Notes under the pieces: model-generated
What the model saw: the letters and a program-made list of their open reading frames with translations, nothing else
Databases searched by the model: none
What the model was told of the DNA's origin: nothing
In this document: piece by piece, positions 49,602 to 61,290 of the stretch
Layout of the letters: every line of letters starts with the position of its first letter
Position numbering within the stretch: the first letter of the stretch is position 1
Position numbers and translations under genes: made by a program
Source of the DNA: Malaya genurostris
Taxonomy: Eukaryota > Arthropoda > Insecta > Diptera > Culicidae
Assembly (NCBI RefSeq): GCF_030247185.1
Contig: NC_080572.1
Span: 86,626,435 to 86,690,434, forward strand
DNA length: 64,000 bases
Direction of reading: 5' to 3'

Positions 49602-52600
49602 GTTTTTACGAGTTGCAGTGTATGTTGAATTGAGTCATCTACAAAAGTAATTCAGTGTAATTCTTTTCAGTGTAGTTATTTGACCATTCCCTGATCATTC
49701 CAAGCATACAGAAAAATCTGAAACTTTACTGTTACACATCACCAGTCGTTAAATATTTTAAACAAAACACAAAGAAATGTCTAGATCTCAAGACGGATGA
49801 CAAAAAACCATCCTCTCGCTTGATTCGTTTGAAATCGAAACATGAAAGGAAGAAGTTCATACCTACAAGCAACTCAATTATGCAATTATATAGTACTATA
49901 CCAAAGTGGTAACCGAATATCTTAGCGATCCGCCGGTCGGTGGCTGACATAGGAATCCTCTCCGTCTTTTTTCACCAAGTACCAGTCAGTCAGTTAGTCA
50001 GTTTAGTCAATTCGTTTGTTCACTTGAGCATACGACAAGCTTGGGATGATCAAAAATCAAATCAAATGAAAAAGTTTTCTTGAAATATTCCGACTAAAAG
50101 TCGAAGTGTTATATTTAATAATAGTGCTAACCTCGATAACCTGGTGCTAGTAGAAAAGTTTCTTCGTTTACCTGCTGTCCAACTTTCGAAAGCTAGTCGT
50201 ATTTCGATCCACCCTACTATCAGTCAAGGGATCAGGCCACCAACCCACACACCTTAGTTGGAATTGGACAAACAGAAGCGAGTACGCACTTCATACCCGG
50301 TCCCTAGGTAGCGTCTCGCCAAGCCAGGATAGAAAAGAAAGCCATCAGCGCAGTAGTAAAAGAGTAGAGTCTTAAAATAAATAAACATTTCATCCATCTC
50401 GGCGAACTTGACTCAAGATCTCGACTGGTAACCACTTTCAACGATCCGCCGGTCGACCGATCGCATATTGCACGGGAGCGCAAACCAGTAGCAATCCGAA
50501 CCAGTCCGACAACGATATGATTGAAGGCAAAATATTGCTCCATCTGCTGCTGTTTGTTTTATTTCGGATTCTCACTAATTAGTCGCTTTCGGCTGCCATC
50601 CTTCGTCTCACGAGCGTCCAATCAAATCCGATGAATGCATCAGAAGCCGGGGCCCCTTTTGCCGAGCAAAACAGCAACCGGATCGAATTTCTCTGCTACT
50701 TCCGGCGCACGTTTATCACGCACGTTAGCTGGTTGCTGGTCGAAAAATTCAATCCCGCCCGGAAGTGTGTTGTGAATTATGACGGCGAACGATGTGGCGG
50801 CATTCAGATGGAAGTTGCACATTGAAGTGCATGGCCGGCCGCACACGTGCCGGTAATGTTTGTACCATATTTCCGGTGCCGCTGGTCGGAAGATGTTTGA
50901 GCGTAATCTGATAGTTGGTCGCGTTGAACAAAGTTTAAAAAATTCAAAACTTTTACGTCTCGCAAGACCAAATAAAAACTATTTTATTGAAAAATATTTT
51001 TCTTTTGTCTAGGATACAAATAATACTGTCGGATTCATTTCTGACACAGCTTGTTTTTTTCTTTCAATCCGACACAACTAAAACGGTAAATGAAATAATA
51101 CAATCGAGCGAAGACACACTCTAAGCAGTTGTCTGAGTTATAACAGCTAATGTAGTTATTCATTCTAGGATTTTCATGAGTTCAAAGTTGTAAGTGAGCA
51201 GAAAATAAACTTTCAGAAAATAAAAATAAAAATTACACATGACGTAAACTCAAGCAGGCCATATTTTGACACCTATTAAAATTTTTTTGTTCATTTCGAA
51301 GCAAAATTCATCTGAATTAACTGAAAAGCTTATGACATGATTACGTGCTTGTGGGTTGCGATTTCAAGTGAATTGCGATGCTCCTTTTATGTGCATCTAT
51401 CGAAACGTAAATTCACATGATTTTTTCGTTGTGTAGGAAATGTTATGTTAATATATACCTTTTTCAGTTAAGTTGTTCGGAATTTGAGTCGGAATTCATT
51501 GTGAGTTACAAATGCACCTACTGATTCCGCTTGGAATTGATTTATCTTATATGGAACCTAATCGGAAATCAGAACAAATTTTCGGACGAGTTTACCGAGT
51601 GTACACGCCAGAAGCCATCTCAGTTCTGCCTAAATGCAGGTCCCGTTGGTCATGGCAATTCAAGGCACTTTCAATTTCACATTCAATTACGACGGGCAAC
51701 GCTCCCATCGTAATGCGAAAATAAAAGTATTGATAAAGAACCCAAATGAAAATTAAGACTGACGAAACCTGGTGCCCTATAAAGAGGTGAAATTTAACCC
51801 CTAAATGACCAAATCTGCATCGGCCAGAAATAGTCGAAAACACGTTTTCGTTCGGCACGTCAAAAAAAAAACATTGCACTTCGTTGCAAAACAAAAAGTG
51901 TTCTGTAAGTAGCAGAAACTTTACGTCTGCTTAGCGGTTCAAATTGAACTGCCGAGTTTAGCACTAAGCATTTCAATTTGAACAGCTCTGCACTGATGAG
52001 TCAAAGACGAAACGTAAAAATAATAAGGTGAAATTTAATTTCGCTTAAGCAACACTAATTGCACCCTGATTAGTGATTTCTGATTTGTCGTATTAATCGA
52101 TTATAAGGTATTCTATTAATAAAAGAGAAGTCGATTAGTGTAATCGATTACTATTAAGCATTAATCGATTAATGCAATTAATCGATCAAATTATTCTAAA
52201 CAGAATCAGAGCTGCCAAAAGAAAATCTGTGTTGAATATCAATTCTTTACCATTAGTGTATCATACAGCAAGAAAAATATGAGAAAATGTGGTTGAAATG
52301 TTTAGAAAATTCAATAATATCTATGATCAAACGGATGGAAAAATGTATGAACATTGTAACCGTGGGCAGAATGGATCAAAAATCATTATTTAAATTGAAA
52401 TTCGTATTTCCTTGAATTATGACAGATGAAACTGCAACTCTCATCATAGCAACGTTTAGACTTAGGCTGCAGACAGAGTGAGCGCGAGAAGCAGAGCCGA
52501 GCTTGGTGCTGACCAAAGCAGGAAACGTACTTACAGCAAAACAGAGGGACCCTGTCAGAGTGAAAGCTGAGCCGATTTCTCACTTGTACTCTTAAAGAGT

Positions 52601-54179
52601 CCTTTTGATTAACTACTAGTATCATTCTCGCTTTTGATTTGCCAATGTTAGTCACCAGCTCGGCTTCGCTTCTCGCCCCCACTATGTCTGCAGCCTAAGG
52701 CTAAACGTTATATACTAAGGCGGTGAATCATTTCGCGGTTAACTTTATCTTTTGGTTGATTTTTTCAGTGTCGGAAAATAACCATCGATCTGTCAAAAGT
52801 AACCATGTTCTCGAACAGAGTTATTTTTGACAACATCAAAATAACTACTCAAGTGTCAGATTTCAACCAAAAGTTAAAATTAACCGCGTAATGATTCACA
52901 GCCTAACTGATATAAATCTCGATTAATTGATTGCTATTAATCGATTAGCTCGATTAGTGGCGCTGTCGTTAATCGATTACGAATACTCCATTACTTTAGC
53001 CTTTTAATCGACTATTTTGATTATTCGAGTAAAAAAATACATCACTACCTGATGCAACCTTTTCAATTAAAGTATTAGATGAAAATTGGAAACTACCCTG
53101 CGATCTTCGAATTTTAATGTATGAGGTGTTGATTGATGCTAACATCCACCAAGCGATCATTCTAATCATATTAGACTATTAAAACAATTACAGGGTTGTG
53201 TACAGGACAAGAGTGTAAAAATGCAGTAATTGAAACAATAACGATTATATCAATGGTACATACAATAAATGAAGAATATTCTTCACAGAACATTTCTACT
53301 ACTTTATTTAATAATTTAATAAATGAAAATATGAAATAGGTTTGAATAGAACATTTAGTTTCCTATAAAACTACTTCACTGTTCCATACAATAGCCGATC
53401 TTTTCCATTCAAATTTATCAAATTTATCAGTCAGGACAATAATCGTACACCAATTTCTTTAAAATCACGACACTGGTCAAATAGTTTTCAATAGCTGAAG
53501 ATCCATCTGCGCTCAAAAATCCTATTGCAGAGCGTAATTAACTGCTGGTGGGGGCAATGATTATCACGGATATTGTTTACTGTACGCACCAATAGGCAAA
53601 TGACTGCAAATGACGAGTGGTACACGATCAGACATGCTCAAGTTTACGACTTGCCGATTTTGAAATACAAGCGAAAGGCTCTTACTATTCACGTTGGCCT
53701 CGATTATTGCATTTTGTTGTGTTGTGTTCGATTTCACTTCACAACTTTATTAGAATTTTGTTCGACAGATCATTAATCTCTTGGCTTAAGAAAATTTTGA
53801 AATTGACCCTTTTTTAAATATTTATTATCATACTGTCTATAACTAAATGAACCTGAATTAACCGATTTCCAGGGGGCCCAATAGTATTGAAAAACTCGAA
53901 ATCAATTTCATGATGTCACTAAGTTTACGTAATGGAATCAGATGATAGAAATAACATTCAACTGTCAATAGAGACTTTTTTCCTTACTAATTAGGTAGTT
54001 AACTCGCTAGCCAGCTGATCACATGACAATAACCAAAGTGACAAGTTGCCCATCCTTCTGCCGTGCCAAGACAGTGTTCTACCTTGCATACCATTCTGGA
54101 TAGGTGTATGATAATTAACGAACTCTTCTGCAGGCCTAAAAAGGAACGTAAATCACGCTCTATCTGCGCAACCATGGTG
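49602..54179. other. long AT-rich stretch without recognisable gene
   Basis: No frame resembles a known family. 50380-50900 is richer in G+C, and CGATCCGCCGGTCG occurs twice (about 49926 and 50444). It could be regulatory or noncoding-transcribed DNA; no proof. Confidence 0.3.
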
Positions 54180-54203
54180 AGTGTGTGTGTGTGTGTGTGT
54201 GTG
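54180..54203. repeat. (GT)n microsatellite
   Basis: About eleven GT units follow a GAGT. Confidence 0.9.
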
Positions 54204-55057
54204 GGAAGTCGTCAGAGGTGATCACATTTAATTAGCCGAAACCGGCGCACCTTCAACGGCTGTCTATCATACAAACTTGACTTTGACGATCATTAGCGTA
54301 AAATTTCGAAGTAAACATAAATAATCCCCCTCACTGCCGGAGGATACGACCGCAAAACCACACACGATCGTTCGCATCGAAGCCTGTTTTAATAGAGACG
54401 TTAGGCCCAGGAGGAGGAAAAACAACATAATTATAATACCGAAAGTTATGAGACGCCAGTTCAGGGAGCTTCAGGAGAATGAACACAAAAAAAATGAGCC
54501 GCACACGAAACCAACAAAAGCAGGGTCCATCGAAGATATGCGAGTAGCACGCATAACAAAAACAAAAAAAAATTAGAGGTAAACATGGAGAGAGTCAGAC
54601 TGGCAGGTTAAGAATTGTATTGAGAAATTATCGGAACGTAATTTAAAGGCATCTGCACCGACGGCCAACGATCCACTCACCAACAAACCAAAGCAAAAAT
54701 AATAAAAAAAACACGTCGACCGGTGCTGCGAATTCTGCTCGGAAAGATTCGTTCCCTTCGTCCGTGCTTTTCCCCGGTACGGTGGTCCGCCGGAGGGATC
54801 AAACGTGCATTAGTTCGGGTTGATTCTAGGTTAGTCGCTGTTTCTTCTTCCCAGCCTTTTTCCTTTGCGTACGTTTTTAGTTTTTCTTCGATCAGATCTG
54901 TAACGATAATTGATGGAACGGAATGCCCGCCTTTGAATGCGATATATTGAGTCATCACTCAATCAGGTTTCAGGTGTCTAAATGATGAGCAAAGTGCACA
55001 TTATTTAGTGTTTTTTACTTTTTTATTTATGACTTCTGGTCAGTCAGTATTTTTTAC
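54204..55057. other. intergenic; nothing recognised
   Basis: The minus-strand frame 54677-54958 has no recognisable domain and I do not call it. Confidence 0.3.
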
Positions 55058-55463
55058 TTTTTTCGGTTTTTTAACGATATCAAACTAACTAGAGATTATA
55101 AGAGGAGAAAGAATATGAAATCATAGAGCCATAGTACTCAAGGAAGAGCAAGGATGTGAAGAATAAAGTGCGGAAAAGTGAGACGTGACAAGGGTCATTT
55201 AAGTAAGCAGAAGGCTTCTCGTATCTAAACTTTTACCTTCTACCAGAGGAGTCGAACTTAGGCATCTTAGCGATACGAGTTATCCGAGTCTCTGATATGT
55301 CAGAAAGTAAAGGCAAAGGTCGTTTGCCCTTGTCACGTCTCACTTTTCCGCACTTTATTCTTCACATCCTTGCTCTTCCTTGAGTACTATGGCTCTATGA
55401 TTTCATATTCTTTCTCCTCTTATAATCTCTAGTTAGTTTGATATCGTTAAAAAACCGAAAAAA
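55058..55463. repeat. 137-bp inverted repeat with 132-bp loop
   Basis: Arms 55058-55194 and 55327-55463 are reverse complements with no mismatch found by eye and no length difference. Nothing known is encoded. The loop (55195-55326) contains GGAGTCGAACTT, which on the minus strand resembles a tRNA B box. A transcript would fold into a long perfect hairpin. Confidence 0.9.
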
Positions 55464-57600
55464 TTATTTAGTGTGTAACTCGAACGCACCGTATCAGGGT
55501 TAATTGTTCAGGAAATTGGTATATTTCTAATGGTCGCATTTTCTTCTGCTGGAGCGTGATAAAGTAAGCACAACAGAGGACCTAGAACAGACTAAATATA
55601 CGTCTAGACTTGAGATAATATATTTCTGGGTTCGGTGGGTTGTTTAAATATAAATTGGGTGGGAAATTGTTATTTCGAGATCGTAAAAATTAAGAGTATC
55701 CTATCCACACATGTGAAGATTCAAGGCATAGCAGACATAACCGTTAGAGTCGATCGAACTACAACTACGTCATTTAATCGAACAGTGCTCTGCTACCAAA
55801 AGGACAAACTAGCCGAGCTGCACTGTCACTGTGCAAGCAGAACAGAAAAATTTTCAACTTTATTTTACACATGATACATCCTCGCCGCATGTGTTTTATT
55901 TTTCCTCTTTCCTCTGCTTCGGGACAGGTCCCTCCGAGGTCCTTTCGGTTTCTTTACTGCCTCTCATTGCACAGTCCTTCCTTTTTTGTTCCGATGCACA
56001 CGCACAAAACCGGCCATAGCGAATCCGATTGCAGTCCCTTTGAACTGCGGGAGCATTCAACGACCCAGAGAAACTCGAATAACGAGACAAACTAATTGCT
56101 AGGTAAAACGTATAAATTTACTTAATTTCCTAGAATTTGACACATTTTCAAAGAAGCTGAGGTTAGGTCTCGAATACACTCGAAAGCATTTTATGTTTCC
56201 TTTTCCACTGCCTCTTTTTTCCGCCCGTCTCTATTACTATTGCTGCCGTCGTTGGGATCTGGGAAACGACCACCTGATAGTTCGGTGTAATTTCCTAGCC
56301 GTATACGTTTATATATCGCATATAAGATGAAGTCGTCATTTGTACCACACACCCGTCCGCCCTGACGATCCCGGTCCGGTTGAGACGGTTTTGTGCGTGC
56401 CAACCGACTGACCGCCTGGTACCTGTTGGGTTGGGATCACGCTTGGTGGCATCGTCTATTCTGTGATAAAGCAACCGAGCGATTTCAGATCTCGTAGCAC
56501 GCATCAGGAGTAAAACAATTTAAAGCAGATTCAGAAATCTCTGGCGAGCATTCGTTTATATAAATATTAACATGCTTAGTCAATTAACATAAAAATGCTG
56601 TTTTTCGGGCAAGCAAGAGCTCACCCGAAAGCTGGGCATCGCTATGAGGAGGTCATATCTGCTGTGGTTGGGCTCGGTTACGGTGCGATCGCTTCCAACC
56701 GTGCATCAGACCAACCGGTAAGGATCACACCGACCGTTGCCCTGGCGGTGCAGAAGAACCACGAAATCTGATCAGAGCACGGGCGGCTATGATCGCGCGA
56801 TGGTTGGTTTTAGTGGGGCTTAGATCGAGTTTTCGCTTTTAGACGGCTCAGCCTCTCACCAAATGCGCAATAAATCATTGAGCGTTCGGTTAGCGCTTGT
56901 GCCGGTGGATGACGGGGACAATGGGGGGAAAGGTGGCTTGCGGTTTTTGGATAGATATCGTTCGCTGGAATGTTGGAGCTTTGCTTTGCTCTCAAAGAAG
57001 TGAATTATCGGTTTACGCCCGAAGTGGTTTGATGTCGATGGTTTCTCGAGAAATTTTCGGAAGGCCGGCTTAGGGGAACTGGTTATCCATTCCAAAAGCT
57101 CTGATATTCACCAGGATTAAGTAATTAAAATAGTTCTCCTTGTAACAGCTAATTTTTTTTTATCGTGTAATATGATCTATTCTATTTGTTTGCGTATTGT
57201 TCTGGATCGGTGATTCAAGGTGTAGAACGCATTCCTCACGGGCCAGTTATCATATATTCTCGGTCTCTCAGTGTAAATATTTGATAATGTGTCAATTGCT
57301 TCGGATTAGCTCACGCACCTTCCTTAACATTGACTTTACTCGGACTCGACATGTGCTGACTGGAATAGCATGCAAAGCCTTCTGTATTCTGCTCCAAACT
57401 TTCTGTTTTTACATTTATCTCTGTTTTTACATTTCCTAAGAATTAAAAAAACATTGGATAGTTTTTAAAAACAAGTCAGTTGATATTCATTCCCAAAACC
57501 GAAAAAGCCAAATTTTGTTTATAAGTTTACAATTAAAATAACTACACTCTACGTTCCCGGTTCATCTAGTCAATTGGGCTGTCTCTTCGTGTGTTTTCAT
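55464..57600. other. unrecognised intergenic DNA
   Basis: Mixed base composition (56600-57100 is G+C richer), only short unrelated frames on both strands. Confidence 0.3.
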
Positions 57601-57679
57601 GTGCAGGGTAGTTCAATTGGCAAAACAATTTTCCCGGATAGGAGCTAGCTACGGGTTCGAGTCCCATCTCTGCGATAAC
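57601..57679 (+). tRNA. tRNA-like sequence, probable pseudogene or SINE head
   Basis: An A-box-like TAGTTCAATTGGC (about 57611) and a perfect B-box GGTTCGAGTCC (about 57654) are spaced as in a tRNA; GCAGGG can pair with CTCTGC to form an acceptor stem. The anticodon loop is poor (no U33) and the D and T stems have mismatches. Not a credible working tRNA. Confidence 0.35.
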
Positions 57680-57794
57680 ATTTTCGCGGTTTTCATTACA
57701 TAGTTTCATTCGCATGTCGTTCTTTCAATCTGTTTCCTTGTTAGATACTGATCAAATTTGTACTCCATAACCTCTCTGGGGAAAGACCAGATTA

Positions 57795-58281
57795 CAGATA
57801 ACAGATATACAGGCTCGCACAAAATTTTTCAAAATCCTGTGCAAATGTTAAATTTGTTATACGTTGTAAACACTACTGCCACCTACTCGACTGTTCGCCG
57901 CGATCTTTTAAAACGTTTCACTACGCTCTGGAACGATAACAAAATCCTTCTGCCTGTTATAGAAATATTTCAGCTACAACAATTTTAACACTCATCACAC
58001 GATTTCCCTAAGTGTTAAAGACAATTTTATCTCTATGTCGCATACATTACATGAAAATTCGATCGAAATAAAACAAAAATAAACTTGTCATTCTAACCAA
58101 CAGCAAAACAACAATCAAGGATGCAGTGAATGTTGCACCCAAAATTGTGGCTCATGTGAAAGCGCCACCCAAATCGTGGGGGCACCTCGTGTCGATCGTG
58201 GTGACATCTGCAAATGTTCGCCACGCTGAATGAGCAATTTTTACACACAGTTCATATGTGAGCCTGTATATCTGTTATCTG
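57795..58281. mobile_element. CAGATAACAG-TIR element, full copy, 487 bp
   Basis: Perfect TIRs starting CAGATAACAGATATACAGGC at both ends. It is homologous to 25686-26137. No coding capacity and no clear target duplication. Confidence 0.75.
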
Positions 58282-59041
58282 TGGCTAGATTCAGAGCACC
58301 TATAGAAAGTATACGAAAGCATCAGTCCTGAGGATCAAAGAAGAACACATAACCCACATGTAAAAGTACCATCGAAACCATTCCATGTATAATGCAAACC
58401 CCATTCTTGACCGTTTAACGATATCTAAAACAGTTTGTTTAAAATATTCGTTTAGACGGGTAGTTATAGGAATATATTATTTTACTTCCAGCCTTATCTT
58501 CTAGAGTTAAAATAGCGTAGACACTTTTGACCAGTGTTCAGTGCAATATAATTTAAATTAATTCTTTGTTAGGGAAAACTTTTAACCCTTAATTGCATGA
58601 TTTTTCAAAAACAATAGGAAATTTTTTTCTTTCGATACTTTAAGTGATCCAGAACACGAGAAAAAACTAAAAAACCACGACAAAATTACCCTTTCAGGGA
58701 TGAAAAAAAAAACAGTCTGTCCCATATATGGGACATTGTGAATTAAATTATCTGAAAATCACTCAAATCAAAAGTATATTTTTTTTAAATTTTTAGTATA
58801 GTAAGTTAGAAAATAACCACAAAAACTGTTCAATTTATTTCATAGGTATAAAGCGCTCCTGGATTTTTTTTTTTAAAATAGTGTTTTGTGTCAGGTAGAT
58901 GCCGCGATGATTCTCTCGATAGGAAGGAAACTCTATGAATTTTGTTTTTGTAAGTTGAGAATGCATCCCAACTATGGAACCAGAGCTGCTAAATGCCACT
59001 ATCAACTAGCAACTTTGCACGACGAAGATTGGAAAGCTTAT
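58282..59041. other. AT-rich; small repeat fragment at the end
   Basis: From about 58990 it matches the dispersed repeat of 45100. Otherwise nothing recognised. Confidence 0.35.
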
Positions 59042-59049
59042 GTCACTGC

Positions 59050-59711
59050 CAGAGATGCCATTTATACAGATTTATCTGTATTATACAGATTTTTACATGC
59101 TCATACAGATTTAATACAGAGTACAGATTTTATACAGATTTCCTTAATTTAATACAGATTTATACAGATCTCACAAAAACTAAGAAAGAAAAAAAAAACT
59201 TTTCTGTCTGAGCTATCTTTTAGTATTTTATTCCAGTGACAAGATAAAAGTCCATCAATCAACAGACAAATCACAAATTAATATGAAAATTTGTTGTGAA
59301 ATCCATTAATATTATAATTTGAAACCAATTTGAACTGATATTCAAGGAATTAATGGCATCATCAAATTTTACTGTGAAACTGTGAGTTGTATGACCCGAC
59401 TTGACGTTGCATATTTGGCATTGAAATTCCATGTCAAATTATGACGTCAACACTTTCAAACTAGACAAATATATGGAATTACAATTCAATTGTTGTGGAT
59501 AAAAAAAAAACTATGAAATTTCGTCGCTGTAAATTCTTGTGAGCAATGCAATGAATGATTGAATCTACCATCCTACAACCGCAATCTATTGGAATAACAT
59601 CTTTTAGCATCATTTTGTTTTGAGAATTTTATTTTATTAGTGAATACAGATTTATACAGATTTTTTATACAAAGCATTACAGATTTTCTATGAAAATATC
59701 TGGCATCTCTG
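59050..59711. mobile_element. hAT MITE with TACAGATTT repeats, element 1
   Basis: TIR CAGAGATGCCA at both ends; 8-bp flanks GTCACTGC / GTCACTGG (59042-59049, 59712-59719; seven of eight match). TACAGATTT words fill the inner parts of both ends. Confidence 0.8.
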
Positions 59712-59731
59712 GTCACTGGCCTGCTGCAAAC

Positions 59732-60480
59732 CAGTTTTGCCACATATACAGATTAATCTGCATTTTACAGATTTTTCAGATAAATTTGTGACCAAGATTC
59801 TGTATATGCAGATTACAGATTTTTGGCAAAATATACATATTTGTACAGATTTTTGATAGCGTGCTTTAAAAATTGTATAATGATCAAGTTAAAATGTATT
59901 AAATAATGGTATGGCTTTTTTTCAAGTGAAAACATTGTCCTGAATGTGTGTTAATTCTAAAAAGAGGATAAAACTTATATAAAAGAGTTTGTTAAGGACA
60001 GTAAACACAGATGTTATATCTGCTATTAAAGATTTGTTTGTGCTTACTTTTAGTTACAACTAGTGTAGCGTAATTGCGTATGCTTTCAAAAATTGCTTCT
60101 GAAAAGATGGAAAGATGATGGCCTCGGCCATAACGTAAGGTAAAGAAGAAAGATTGCCAATTGCATTATATCTAATGAACGAAAGTGAAAATAATCAGAC
60201 AAAGTTCTCACTTTCAGATTGGATTTTAAAAGATTTTCGTCAAATCATTATTTCGAGAGGCTCAAACACAAAAACAACTTCCAGCGTTGTTTTAACTACA
60301 GCATCATAAAATTCAGACTAAGAAAAGTTTTGGTTTCTTTAAATTTGGGTTCTTAAGACTTTTCATTCCGTTGTGCTTCGATTTCTTATCACTTCTATAT
60401 GCAGATTTTCAATACTGGTTTCTGAGCTCCCGATACAGATTTTTTTTCTGAAAAATGCAGATTTAAATGTGGCAACCCTG
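59732..60480. mobile_element. hAT MITE with CAGATTT repeats, element 2
   Basis: Ends CAGTTTTGCCACAT and, reverse complemented, CAGGGTTGCCACAT; 8-bp flanks CTGCAAAC / CTGCCAAC (59724-59731, 60481-60488; seven of eight match). It lies 20 bp from element 1. Confidence 0.75.
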
Positions 60481-60488
60481 CTGCCAAC

Positions 60489-61290
60489 CAGTCATCATAT
60501 ATTGAGTGTCTGAGAGCCGATCTGTAATAACTTAAATTCTCTTGATATTACACTCACCAGGACGCTCATTGATTGCCCATGCGATTGATATTATCTTCAT
60601 TTCTCGTGTCACTGCTTGATTACGATGTGACCACAAACGAATTTCCAGACATGACAGTCACGATCTTTTTTTGGCGCACATGTACGGTCCTCCGTGAAAC
60701 TGGCACCAATGGTGATAAATTGGTTGCACTGATGAGTTCCCATCATACATTTATAATACAAATGTCAAACCATGAGAACCCTTTCGATTCGGTAGCTCAT
60801 TTATATATATTGAGATTTTATGGCACACTTTAGTTGGAATGATAACAATGCAATTAATCTCGCGCTCCACCAAGCGGTGAGTGCGGTCATTTCAGAAGGT
60901 ACCGGGAACGAACCACATTTTAAATATTTATAAGCAAGTACATGTCATTATTATTTATCTTTGATGTGACTAAATATTAATCAAGCAACATAAACATTGA
61001 ATTAAATTCATTTACACCAATAAACTTTTTGCAAAGAACAATGAACTTTATCAATTTATGTTTTTGTTAGTGGAATATTTTTACATCAACAGGTAATAAG
61101 AGAACGAGAGAGAAAACAAAAAAGTCGTCTGTCTTTGACTGAGTATACTTCTACTTGGTCATAGAACTATCGAGTGTCTCATTTGACAGACACTTTGACC
61201 GTACCGATTACAGTTGACGATGATTTTAGTCAGTCTGTTAAGGTCATTTGACATGACTCTCAATTTGCAACTCTGTATGGAGCAGCATAC
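60489..61290. repeat. dispersed noncoding repeat
   Basis: 60490-60620 continues the 45190-45340 homology, 60630-60950 that of 20990-21660, and 61020-61265 resembles the 329-bp target repeat. No gene. Confidence 0.6.

Noticed and set aside
49970..50010. TCAGT-repeat as a core promoter initiator
   Set aside because: No gene downstream supports it; the motif is too short.
54677..54958. 93-codon minus-strand frame
   Set aside because: No family resemblance, no splice or signal features.
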